A DNA stretch of 64,000 nucleotides, from NCBI RefSeq assembly GCF_900104525.1, contig NZ_LT629711.1:2914001-2978000 (forward strand), in the 5' to 3' direction. The position numbers were made by a program, and so were the translations under genes. The notes beneath the pieces were generated by a model. That model did not search any database. It saw only the letters and a list, made by a program, of their open reading frames with translations, and was not told the origin of the DNA. This DNA comes from Pedococcus dokdonensis. GTDB lineage: Bacteria > Actinomycetota > Actinomycetes > Actinomycetales > Dermatophilaceae. Positions 44,878-53,636 of the stretch are shown piece after piece. Position 1 is the stretch's first letter; every line of letters starts with the position of its first letter.

Positions 44878-47800
44878 TCACCACGTCATCGAGTCCCGAT
44901 GGCCGCCGCAGTTGACGCTTACCGTGCCGCCTGGGAACCCGTAGTAGTTGATGCTCTGCTTGGTCTGGTTGGCGCCGATCGACATGTCGTTCCAGCCCCC
45001 CACGTCGCGCCCGTTGGCCTGGAAGTGGCAGTTGGCGCCGCCGCTGAGGTTCTCCGAGCGCACCGAGATGTAGTGGCAGGCACTGGAGGTGCACGACCCG
45101 GATGCGGTGTGGCAGCCGCCGGCCGGGCACGAGTCACCCTTGAGGACGGTGACCTTGGTGACCGGCGGGTCCGGGATGCTGACCCGCTCCCACCGGGTCC
45201 AGCTGCTCCACCCACCGCCGTTGGGGGTGTGCGCCCGCACCCTGATCTCGTAGTAGTAGCCCGGCTTGCCGGTCAGGCTGTAGGACGTCGTCGGCGACAC
45301 GGGTGTGATGACGCTGCCGAAGCTCGGCTCGTTGGTGCCGACCTGCAGGCCCATCTGGTCGACGTCGCGACCGCTGTCGGGGAAGGTCCACGTCCACGAG
45401 ATCCGGTTGTTGTTCCGGGTGCCGTTGAGGTTGGCCGGGGTCTTGGTCGTCGTGTACGGCCGGTAGGTGTTGCTCGGCGGCGACCAGTCCGACCAGTTGG
45501 TGCCGTTGAAGGCCCGCACCTGCAGGGTCTGCGAGTCGGTCCCCATGTTGGTGATCGTCCACTGGCGCACCGAGCCCTCGGGACAGCCGCAGCTGACCTT
45601 GTCGGTGCGGCCGTTGCTGTTGCGCCACTGGAGCTGGGTGAACGAGCCGGACCGCGAGTCGCCGACCGAGACCCGCACGGTGGCGGACAGGTTGGGGCTG
45701 GGGGTCGTCACGTTCGGCCGACCCGGCACCTCGGGGATGCCGATCGAGGAGAAGGTGGTCGGGTTGGCCTTGTTGCCCTCGAGGTCCGCACCGTTGGTGG
45801 CGGTCACGACATACCGGTAGCTCGCACCGTCGTAGACGGTGGTGTGTCCCAGCTGGCGCTGGTCGGGCGACGTCGTGCCGATGGCCGACCAGGCGCCGCC
45901 CTCCCTGCTCTCGTAGACGGTGTACTTGGTCAGCGCCGGGCCGTTGGGTCGCACGGCGTCCCAGGAGATGGTCAGCCGTGAGGAGCCCTCGGCCGGTCCG
46001 GTGCCGGCGTTGTCGACGCGTGGCGCGGGGACCGCGGGCGGGGTGCCGGCGGACTGCATCCGCACGGCGGAGCCGAACGGGCCGTAGCCCAGCTTGTTCT
46101 TGGCCCGCACCTGCACGGACTGCTCGTCGTCGTTGGTCAGTCCGGCGACCGTCGTGCGCGTGGCGGGCGCCGACACGGTCGCCGACCTGATCGCGCCGGT
46201 CGAGGTGTCGGTGACCCGCACCTCGTAGGTGGTGACGTCGCTGCCCTTCTTGGCGGGAGCGGTCCAGGCGATGGTGAGCGAGCCGTCGCCACGCCCCTCC
46301 ATCCGGACCCCGTTGACCGGGTTGGGCAGCGTGTCGGGCACGACCGCGTTGCTGTCGTTGCTCGCCGGGCTGCGCCCGATCGCGTTCACCGCGATCACCG
46401 CGAACCGGTAGGACTCGCCGTTCTGCAGGTCGGTGATGGTGCACGGCGACGCCGAGCAGTTCACCTCGCGGCCGCCCGGGCCCTTGACCACGACGACGTA
46501 CCCGGTGATGGGGCTGCCGCCGTCGACGTCTGGCGGGAGCCAGCGCACCCGTGCGAACCCGCCGCTGACGCGGTCCGCCTCGGCCGCCACGGCGGTCGGG
46601 GCGTCGGGCTTGCCGAGGATCTCCACGGTGCCGCGCCCGGACGCGTTGCGACCGGGTCCGTCGGCCACCGAGACGTCGACGGTGGTCCGTCCGCGCGCGC
46701 TCGCGCTGGCGGTGAGGGTCAGGTCGCAGCCCGAGCGCGTGACGGTGAGGCCCGACCCGGGGGCCGCCGACGCGGCCGAGATGGTGCACCCCGGGGTCTC
46801 CAGCGGGGAGTCGAGGTAGGCGCGCAGGTTGATGGTGCGCGACGACCCCGCCTCGAGGCCGGAGACCGAGAACGGCCGCAGCCGCGGTGGCCCCAGGCTC
46901 GGCAGCGGGTTGCCGTTCGCGTCGACCTGGCCGCCGTCGATCCCGAAGACCGACACCGCGATGGTCGACTCGGGACCACCGCGCGCCTTGACGACGAGCC
47001 GACCGTTGATGCTGCTCGGCGCGCGGTTGCCCGCCTTGAGCTCGATCAGGCGGTCACCGGCACCGCTGGTGCGCAGGTCCACGTCCTTGGGCTGGGGTCG
47101 CCAGCTGCTCTCGAAGACGACGTCGTCGAGGGTCATGCCGACCGGTACCCACGCGTGGCACAGCGTCGGGACGTCGATCGTGCGCGGACGCCCGCCGGCG
47201 TTGAGCTTGACCGTGTAGCTCGGGCAGCGCAGCAACGGGATCTTCGGGCCGATCTGCACCGGGATCGAGACGTACGCGGTCTTGAAGTCCTTCTGGCTGA
47301 CCGTCTCCTGGTCGCTCACCTCGAGCATCACGGCACCGGGACCGATGTAGCCACCCGAGGAGGTGAGCCGGAGCCCGGAGCGGCCGTCGGCCTCGACCCG
47401 CAGCCGGTCGCGCGGCGAGGCGCTGACGTTCTCGGCCGTGGTGATGCTGACCACGCGGGCCCGCGGCGACTTCACGTAGTCGCTGAGCTTGACCGCTTTG
47501 GTGGAGTCCTTGTCCATCTCGATCAACGCGCCCGAGACGACGAAGGGCAGCCCCGACTCGCCGGTCGGCACGTAGATCAGCGCCATCGCGGTGAGGCCGT
47601 CCTCGTCGGTGATGACGTAGGGGACGGTGTAGGGGAAGGGCTTGACCTTGACCCGGACCTGGTTGCCCTCGACGGTCGCGTCCTCGGGCGAGAGCACCGC
47701 GCTGATCTTGAGCGACTCGCGGGTGCCGTCGACGTCGCGGTCGTTGGCCAGTGCGTCGACGAGCGTCGTGGTCTCGCCCTGCTTCGGCTTGGCGGTGTCG

Positions 47801-50800
47801 TCGACGGCCACCGGCGGGTTCTTCGCATTCGGGTCGGGCACCACCGAGATCGTGGAGCGCGACGGGTCGAACAGCCCGTTGCTGATGCCGTAGGTCAGGT
47901 GCTGCACACCGGCCTGCGGCGCCGGCACCTTGGTCGTGAAGTAGGTGTTCGCCTCGTCGACCTTCCACTTGGACAGCTCGTCGGCGGGGTTCAGCGGTGC
48001 CTTGTACTCGAGCTCGATGGAGTCGCCGCGGGCGATCAGGTCGTTCTGCGTCGCGTCGACGGTGACCGTCTTGCCGGGCTTGGCGCGCACCTCGTCCTCG
48101 ACGGCCACGGGCGGCTGCGGGTCACCCGGCTGCACCACCCCGATCCGCACGAAGCCCTGGCTGGTCGCGCCGAACCGGTCGCGCACCTCGTAGTTGAGGA
48201 CCTCGGTCCCGGCTGCGGTCGGGTACGCCTCGTACCGGATCGTCGAGGGACCGAACCCGGTGACCCGGCCGAACCGCAGGTCGACCGCGCCGCCCTCCTG
48301 GCCGACCAGTCCGGCGACGGTCACGCTGTCGCCGTCGGGGTCGACGCCCGAGGTCGGGACCGTGATGGTGAGGGGGTCACCGGCCGTGACGCTGGTGGAG
48401 AAGCTGCGCGCCACCGGTGGCTGGTTGGGTGAGCCGGTCGTCGGCAGGGGCATGACCGCGATGGTGATCCGCCCGGTCGTCGCCTTCTTGCGGTCGCCGA
48501 TCGGGTAGACGGCGTACTCGACCGTCACCGTCTCCTGGGCCGTGGGCGACCGGTGCTTCGGCACGAACCGGACGACGTTGCCGGACGCGAACGCGTAGCC
48601 GGCACCGTCGATCACCTTGACGCTGGCCGGGTCGAGCACGAGCGGGATGCCGTCGGCCATGCTGTCGTTGTCCATCACCGGGACCGTGGCGGTGTCCTGG
48701 GCGCGCACCACGGCCTGGTCGTCACCGACCACGGGCACGTTGCGGCTGTTGGCCGGGAACTGGGAGACGTTGACCTCACCGGTCGTCGTCTTCACCCCGT
48801 CGCTGATCGTGTAGGTGACGGTGCCGGTGCGCGGTCGGCTGCTCTGGCCCGCGGGCTCGAGCGCCTCGATGCGCACCCAGCGACCCTGGTAGATCGAGGG
48901 TCGCAGCCAGGTGCTGTCGGCGGCGACGGAGACCGAGCGGGTGACCAGCACGTCGGCGCGTGGGCTGTAGTCGTTGGCCAGGACGTCGGACAGCACCGGC
49001 GTCTGGTCGCGCAGCGTCGCCGCGTCGGGCACGGCCACCGGAGGGGCGTCGGGGTCGGGGTCGGCGATCAGGTCGATGCGGATCTGACCGGCCGAAATGC
49101 CACCGCCGACCTGCGCCCCGTAGCTGAGGGAGAAAGTGCCGGGGCTGGTGCCGGTGACCGTCACCACGCCGGTGTCGAGGTTGGTGTCGACGGCCAGCGC
49201 ACCGGTCGACTGCAGCGCGCGGCTCAGGCGCATGCGGGCGTCCGGCTCGGTGGGGTCGGCCCCGGGGATGTCGTTGCCGAGGGGTTCGAGCTGGAGCGGC
49301 TTGCCGACCACCCCGCGCACGACGTCGGGCTGGGTCTTGGGCTTGACGAGCTCGTCGTCGGCTCCGAGCACCTTCATGGTGACGGTGCCGCGCGCGCCGA
49401 CCCGGCCGTCGTTGACGGAGTAGGCGACGCCCTGGGTGCCGTCCTTCATGGGGGCCAGCACGTTGAGCCGGCCGAGGCCGTCGACGGACGACCCCTCGGC
49501 CACCGCCTCGAGGCTGAGCGAGTCGCTCTCGGGGTCGCGCCAGTCGCCGATGACCTGCACCGGGAGCAGCTTGCCGCGGATCACCGGGTAGACGGTCTTG
49601 CTGAGGTTGGCGGTGCCGGGCCGCAGCGTCGGGGGCGAGTTCACCTCGTCGGGCACGAGGGTGACGGTGACCTTGGCCTGCGACTTCTGCGGGGCCTTGC
49701 CGTTGTTGATCTTGTAGGTGAAGGAGAACGACTGGCGCTCGGGGTTGTCCGGCACCGATACGTCGATGCTCTGGCCGTCGGCCGCCACGCTCGCCGTGAC
49801 GCCCTCCATGTCGGGGCGGCTGAGGTCCTCGGGCGAGATCGCCAGCACCGAGCCGGCCGCGTCGGTGTCGTTGTCGAGGACGTGCAGCTTCGACGTGCGA
49901 CCGGGGCGGGCCTTGAGGTTGTCGTCCTTGGCCGTCGGCGGCTGGGCCACCGAGGTCTCGTCGATGAGGTTCTCGTCCTTCTTCTTGGTGTCCTTGGTGG
50001 TCTTCGGCGGCGGGATCAGCGAGTCCCACTCGTCGAGCTTCTTCGGCTTGCTGTCGAGGTCCCAGACCTCCCCGCCGTCGAGGTCGTTGAGGACGATCAG
50101 CCCGTGGTTCGTGCGCAGCGACACACCAGCGCGCACCGCCTCCTTGGTGGTCCGCACGATCGAGACCGCCGGCTGCGGCTGGTCGGAGCCGCCGCAGTCC
50201 TTGCCGTAGTAGTTGTTGACCTCACTGGCCCACGCGGCGTGGATGCACGACCCGCTGCGCAGCGGGCGGGACGGCAGCGGCGGCGTCTCGTTGTCGCCGA
50301 TGCTGACCTCGACCCCGCCCTCACCGGTGGTGCCTTCCGAGCCGATCAGGCGCAGCGTGGTGGAGTCCTGCAGGCCCACCGTGTCGGCGTCCGGCCCGGG
50401 CTGCTGCAACGCGGCATACGCGGGCTTGCCCTCCTCGCGGGTGGTGCCCGCGTCGACGGCCTTGTCGCTGCCCTGGAAGAACAGCTTGTCGTCACCGGCG
50501 CTGTAGACGACCCACCTCGTGCCCACGGCGGTGATGTCGACGACCTTGGCGTCCTTGAGCTTGATCTGCTCGGTGACCGGCTTGCCGAAGCCGGCCGGGG
50601 TGCGGGGGATGGTGACGACCTTGCCGGTCGCGCCCGACACGGCGTGGATGTTGCCCTCGACGTCGACGGCCAGGGCCGAGACCGCACCGACGGTCGCGAG
50701 CCGCTTGGCCCCGTCGACCAGGCCCTGGAGGGAGACCAGCCCGACCTTGGGGTCGTAGGCCTGGCCCCACACCTTGCCGGTGCTCGGCGCGATCTTGGCG

Positions 50801-51222
50801 ACGGTGCCGCCGCGCAGGTCGACGGTCCCGGGCACGAAGACGCGCTGGTTGGTGGCCACCCGAGGGGAGTGGACGAAGACGCCGCTGGAGTCGGAGAGCC
50901 GACCCGACTTGGGCTCGATGGGCGTGAACGAGCCGGACCCGACCACCAGCCCGGCCACGGCGTTGTCGTCCTGGAGGATGTCCACCGGTTCGCCGGGCCC
51001 GCTCGAGGCGACGACGCCGCCGTCGAACTGGCCGACCGCCTTGTTGACGCGCGCGAACCGGGCATCCTTGGCCGACGACACCCACACGCCACCGTCGGAC
51101 AGCTCGGTCTCGTGCACGGTCTCGCCCTTGGACGTGACCGCGAAGAACGTCAGGCTCGTCGCGGCCAGCGCCACGACGAGGCCGGACGCCACCCCCACCC
51201 GTCGAGTCGACATCGGACTCAC
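44878..51222 (-). CDS. Giant membrane-anchored surface protein with Ig/cadherin-like and fn3 repeats
   Basis: A 2114-residue protein. A signal anchor lies at about residues 10-30 (ASGLVVALAATSLTFFAV). Residues 45-330 look like a beta-propeller (repeated strands with periodic VWVSS, GVFVHS, GKVWGQ). A Lys-rich hinge (KTTKDTKKKDENL) leads to a series of Ig/cadherin-like units from about 420 to 1250, recognisable by PPVAVDD and VLDNDTD/LANDRDVDG motifs. From about 1540 four fibronectin-III domains follow (PDAPTAVAAEADR onward). The last 90 residues contain ten Cys (CPAGGCHTASGSCTSSACHY) and end GGHRDSMTW. It is the counterpart of Bifidobacterium Fn3 in the PFNA cluster but much longer. I use the GTG at 51222, which has a GGGAG box; an ATG three codons on is an alternative. 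Confidence 0.92.
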   Translation of the reverse strand: MSPMSTRRVGVASGLVVALAATSLTFFAVTSKGETVHETELSDGGVWVSSAKDARFARVNKAVGQFDGGVVASSGPGEPVDILQDDNAVAGLVVGSGSFTPIEPKSGRLSDSSGVFVHSPRVATNQRVFVPGTVDLRGGTVAKIAPSTGKVWGQAYDPKVGLVSLQGLVDGAKRLATVGAVSALAVDVEGNIHAVSGATGKVVTIPRTPAGFGKPVTEQIKLKDAKVVDITAVGTRWVVYSAGDDKLFFQGSDKAVDAGTTREEGKPAYAALQQPGPDADTVGLQDSTTLRLIGSEGTTGEGGVEVSIGDNETPPLPSRPLRSGSCIHAAWASEVNNYYGKDCGGSDQPQPAVSIVRTTKEAVRAGVSLRTNHGLIVLNDLDGGEVWDLDSKPKKLDEWDSLIPPPKTTKDTKKKDENLIDETSVAQPPTAKDDNLKARPGRTSKLHVLDNDTDAAGSVLAISPEDLSRPDMEGVTASVAADGQSIDVSVPDNPERQSFSFTYKINNGKAPQKSQAKVTVTLVPDEVNSPPTLRPGTANLSKTVYPVIRGKLLPVQVIGDWRDPESDSLSLEAVAEGSSVDGLGRLNVLAPMKDGTQGVAYSVNDGRVGARGTVTMKVLGADDELVKPKTQPDVVRGVVGKPLQLEPLGNDIPGADPTEPDARMRLSRALQSTGALAVDTNLDTGVVTVTGTSPGTFSLSYGAQVGGGISAGQIRIDLIADPDPDAPPVAVPDAATLRDQTPVLSDVLANDYSPRADVLVTRSVSVAADSTWLRPSIYQGRWVRIEALEPAGQSSRPRTGTVTYTISDGVKTTTGEVNVSQFPANSRNVPVVGDDQAVVRAQDTATVPVMDNDSMADGIPLVLDPASVKVIDGAGYAFASGNVVRFVPKHRSPTAQETVTVEYAVYPIGDRKKATTGRITIAVMPLPTTGSPNQPPVARSFSTSVTAGDPLTITVPTSGVDPDGDSVTVAGLVGQEGGAVDLRFGRVTGFGPSTIRYEAYPTAAGTEVLNYEVRDRFGATSQGFVRIGVVQPGDPQPPVAVEDEVRAKPGKTVTVDATQNDLIARGDSIELEYKAPLNPADELSKWKVDEANTYFTTKVPAPQAGVQHLTYGISNGLFDPSRSTISVVPDPNAKNPPVAVDDTAKPKQGETTTLVDALANDRDVDGTRESLKISAVLSPEDATVEGNQVRVKVKPFPYTVPYVITDEDGLTAMALIYVPTGESGLPFVVSGALIEMDKDSTKAVKLSDYVKSPRARVVSITTAENVSASPRDRLRVEADGRSGLRLTSSGGYIGPGAVMLEVSDQETVSQKDFKTAYVSIPVQIGPKIPLLRCPSYTVKLNAGGRPRTIDVPTLCHAWVPVGMTLDDVVFESSWRPQPKDVDLRTSGAGDRLIELKAGNRAPSSINGRLVVKARGGPESTIAVSVFGIDGGQVDANGNPLPSLGPPRLRPFSVSGLEAGSSRTINLRAYLDSPLETPGCTISAASAAPGSGLTVTRSGCDLTLTASASARGRTTVDVSVADGPGRNASGRGTVEILGKPDAPTAVAAEADRVSGGFARVRWLPPDVDGGSPITGYVVVVKGPGGREVNCSASPCTITDLQNGESYRFAVIAVNAIGRSPASNDSNAVVPDTLPNPVNGVRMEGRGDGSLTIAWTAPAKKGSDVTTYEVRVTDTSTGAIRSATVSAPATRTTVAGLTNDDEQSVQVRAKNKLGYGPFGSAVRMQSAGTPPAVPAPRVDNAGTGPAEGSSRLTISWDAVRPNGPALTKYTVYESREGGAWSAIGTTSPDQRQLGHTTVYDGASYRYVVTATNGADLEGNKANPTTFSSIGIPEVPGRPNVTTPSPNLSATVRVSVGDSRSGSFTQLQWRNSNGRTDKVSCGCPEGSVRQWTITNMGTDSQTLQVRAFNGTNWSDWSPPSNTYRPYTTTKTPANLNGTRNNNRISWTWTFPDSGRDVDQMGLQVGTNEPSFGSVITPVSPTTSYSLTGKPGYYYEIRVRAHTPNGGGWSSWTRWERVSIPDPPVTKVTVLKGDSCPAGGCHTASGSCTSSACHYISVRSENLSGGANCHFQANGRDVGGWNDMSIGANQTKQSINYYGFPGGTVSVNCGGHRDSMTW

Positions 51223-51236
51223 AGCTACCTACTCCC

Positions 51237-51980
51237 CTACTTGCTGTTCACGATCTCGGTGCCATGCGCGATGGCCTCGCCGTCCGTGACGCCGTCGAGC
51301 AGCGCCAGGTCGGCCTCGGTCACGAGACGGGTCGACAGTGCGTGCTCGACCAACCTCGCCTTGCGATTGCTTGCCAGCTTCCCCGGCCCCCCGTGCAGAC
51401 CACGTGTACCAGCATCTGCGACCTTCTGGCACACATTGTCCAGTTTTCGGTTGAACTTCGTGACCTTCCAGCCGAGCCGGGCCGCAGCGTCCGCGGACGA
51501 CGGGATCTGGGCCACGCCGCCCTGCCCGCGCCGCAGGAACGGCTCGGCGAGGGCCACGATGAGCAGCTTCTGGTCGGGGGTGAAGGAGACCCGGCCGACG
51601 GTCGTCTCACCGGTGGCGTCGTCCTCAGCCAGCTCCTCGGTGCCGGTCGAGGTGAACGCGGGCGAGTCGACGACGATGTCGAAGTCGTAGGTCGTCGGGC
51701 CCGCGGTGAACCAGACGGTGAGCCGCTCGAGGGCCAGCGGGATCCGGGCGCCGGGGTTGAGCCAGGCCTGGAACAACCCCTTCTTGTCGGCCACCGTCGC
51801 GGTGAGGGTGGTGCCCACGTTGGACAGCCACCACAGGCCACCCTCCTCGACGATCTGGAGGAAGTTGCGGTGCAGGTAGGGGTTGTCGTCGATCTCGACG
51901 TCACCCACCCGACCGATGGTCAGCGGCCGCGCCGGGTCGGCCACGAACTGCTCACCGCAGAAGTCGACGGTCACACCCAT
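51237..51980 (-). CDS. FHA-like domain fused to a C-terminal helix-turn-helix domain
   Basis: A 247-residue cytoplasmic protein. Residues 1-110 have the strand pattern of an FHA domain: ARPLTIGRVGDVEIDDNPYLHRNFLQI matches the G-R...S/N-x-x-H core, with N-P-Y-L-H-R in place of S-x-x-H, followed by WWLSNVGTTLTATV. Residues about 135-245 form a winged helix-like domain (LLIVALAEPFLRRG, DAAARLGWKVTKFNRKLDNVCQK) that resembles DNA-binding domains. A protein that couples phospho-threonine recognition to DNA binding, beside a kinase and a phosphatase, is a natural candidate regulator of this operon. This role is inference. The ATG lies 4 nt behind the kinase stop codon. Confidence 0.75.
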   Translation of the reverse strand: MGVTVDFCGEQFVADPARPLTIGRVGDVEIDDNPYLHRNFLQIVEEGGLWWLSNVGTTLTATVADKKGLFQAWLNPGARIPLALERLTVWFTAGPTTYDFDIVVDSPAFTSTGTEELAEDDATGETTVGRVSFTPDQKLLIVALAEPFLRRGQGGVAQIPSSADAAARLGWKVTKFNRKLDNVCQKVADAGTRGLHGGPGKLASNRKARLVEHALSTRLVTEADLALLDGVTDGEAIAHGTEIVNSK

Positions 51981-51983
51981 GCC

Positions 51984-53636
51984 TCAGCCCGCCTTCTCGC
52001 ACTGGGGTGCCGACCAGTTCGACTCGGAACCGCTGCGGATCACCCGGGCCTGGCCGCAGACCTGCGTGCCCTTGGCGACCTTGACGACCCGGGTGGTCGA
52101 CTTGGCGTTGACGAAGGTCGCGGTGTCGAGGCCCTCGAGGGTGGGCGCGCTGCGGAACCGGTAGGCGTCGCCCTTCTCCGCCCCCGGGTAGGTCCACGAG
52201 AAGGCCACCCCGCCCGTGGTCCCCCGCGCCGAGATGGTCGGCACCGGCGCGATCGCCACCGGGTCGTCGTCGGTCTGGCTCGCGATGGTCTTGGTCGGGG
52301 TGGCCACCGGGTCGGCGTCGCCGCGACCGAAGACCGCCCACAGCGCGATGGCCGCGAGCACCGCGACCACGACCGTCACGCCGGTCAGCAGCATCGCCGG
52401 ACTGATCTCGTGGCGCTCGGTGTCGTCGGGGTCGGTCCGGCCGGGGGCGGTGCCGGTGCCGCCGAGCTGGCCCGGGGCGGCTGCACCGGCGGCGGCACGG
52501 GACCGGTCCACGCGGACCGTGCCCTCCTCGGCGACGTCGTCGGGCACCCCCGGCGGTGCCGCACCGGGGCGCGGTGAGGTGACACTGGTGTGCGCGGCCG
52601 CCGGGATCGACGTCGACCCGCTCAGCGGTGGGTATGCCGTCCGGTCGGGTCGCGCCTGCGGCAGCGCCTGGGCGCTGCGCACCGCCTGCGGGCTGCGCAC
52701 GCGGGTGCGGTCGTCCTCGTCGCCACCGGGAGCCGGGGTCTGGTCGGCCAGGGTGGTCTGGCCCTGGTCGTCCAGGACGACGATGGCGGTGCGTGGGAAG
52801 CGCTGCTCCTGCTCGATCTCCTGGAGGGCGCGCGCGAAGGCGAGTGCGGTGGCCGGCCGGTTTCCCGGGTCCTTGGCCATCGACTGCGCGAGCAGCCGGT
52901 CGAGCGAGACCGGCACGTCGGCCCGCCCGGTGCTCGGCACCGGGTTGGACCGGATCCGGGGCATCAGGGCGTAGGCGGAGTTGTCGCCGCCGCCGACCTC
53001 GAACGGCGAGCGCCCCACGAGCAGCTGCCACAGGGTGGCGGCCAGGCTGTAGACGTCGGCGCGCTCGTCACCGTTGGACTGGCCGAACAACACCTCCGGG
53101 GGGGCCCAGGGCACCGAGACACCGACGTCGTCGGCCTCCTCCTCGCCGGCGGCTCCACCTCGACCGGCGATGCCGAAGTCGGTGAGCCCCGGGGCGCCGT
53201 ACTGGCTGACCAGGACGTTGGCGGGCTTGATGTCGCGGTGCGTGATGCCGGCCCGGTGGGCGGTCTCGACCGCGCTGGCCAGCTGGATGCCGATGCGCAG
53301 CACCTCCTCGACCGTGAACCGCTCGGTGCGGGCCCGCATCGCCATGTTCGGCGGCGGGTAGTACTTCATCACCAGGTAGGGGCGGCCGTCGGCGGACGTC
53401 TCGGCCCGGAACACCTGCACGATGTAGGGGTGGTCGGCCAGCTGGGCCATCGTGTCGGCCTCGTCGGCGAACTGGCGCCGGATCGCCGGGGTGAGGCCCT
53501 CGCCCTTGAGCACCTTGACGGCGACGTTCATCCGCGGCATCTGCTGCTCGTAGAGGAACACGTCGGCGTAGCCGCCCGAGCCGACCGGCTGGACGTAGAC
53601 CAGGCCGGGGATCTCCGGCGGTGTCGAGGTGCTCAC
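51984..53636 (-). CDS. Membrane Ser/Thr protein kinase with extracellular fn3 domain
   Basis: A 550-residue PknB-type kinase. The kinase domain (about residues 10-275) has the Gly loop PVGSGGYADVF, VAVKVLKGEG with the ATP-binding Lys, catalytic HRDIKPANVLV near residue 135, and DFGIAGRG. The activation segment ends VSVPWAPPEVLFG instead of the usual GTPxYMAPE. A Pro/Arg/Asp linker follows, then a membrane segment at about 412-437 and an outer fibronectin-III-like domain to the end (FSWTYPGAEKGDAYRF, KGTQVCGQARVI). This corresponds to Pkb2 of the PFNA cluster and would sense an outer ligand or the giant fn3 protein. The GTG start overlaps the stop of the FHA gene (GTGA). Confidence 0.94.
   Translation of the reverse strand: MSTSTPPEIPGLVYVQPVGSGGYADVFLYEQQMPRMNVAVKVLKGEGLTPAIRRQFADEADTMAQLADHPYIVQVFRAETSADGRPYLVMKYYPPPNMAMRARTERFTVEEVLRIGIQLASAVETAHRAGITHRDIKPANVLVSQYGAPGLTDFGIAGRGGAAGEEEADDVGVSVPWAPPEVLFGQSNGDERADVYSLAATLWQLLVGRSPFEVGGGDNSAYALMPRIRSNPVPSTGRADVPVSLDRLLAQSMAKDPGNRPATALAFARALQEIEQEQRFPRTAIVVLDDQGQTTLADQTPAPGGDEDDRTRVRSPQAVRSAQALPQARPDRTAYPPLSGSTSIPAAAHTSVTSPRPGAAPPGVPDDVAEEGTVRVDRSRAAAGAAAPGQLGGTGTAPGRTDPDDTERHEISPAMLLTGVTVVVAVLAAIALWAVFGRGDADPVATPTKTIASQTDDDPVAIAPVPTISARGTTGGVAFSWTYPGAEKGDAYRFRSAPTLEGLDTATFVNAKSTTRVVKVAKGTQVCGQARVIRSGSESNWSAPQCEKAG

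Noticed and set aside
48553..51690. Plus-strand open frame of 1045 codons opposite the giant fn3 gene
   Set aside because: Its composition (Val/Gly/Asp/His/Arg-rich without motifs) is that of an antisense shadow, while the minus strand shows clear Ig and fn3 domain sequences.
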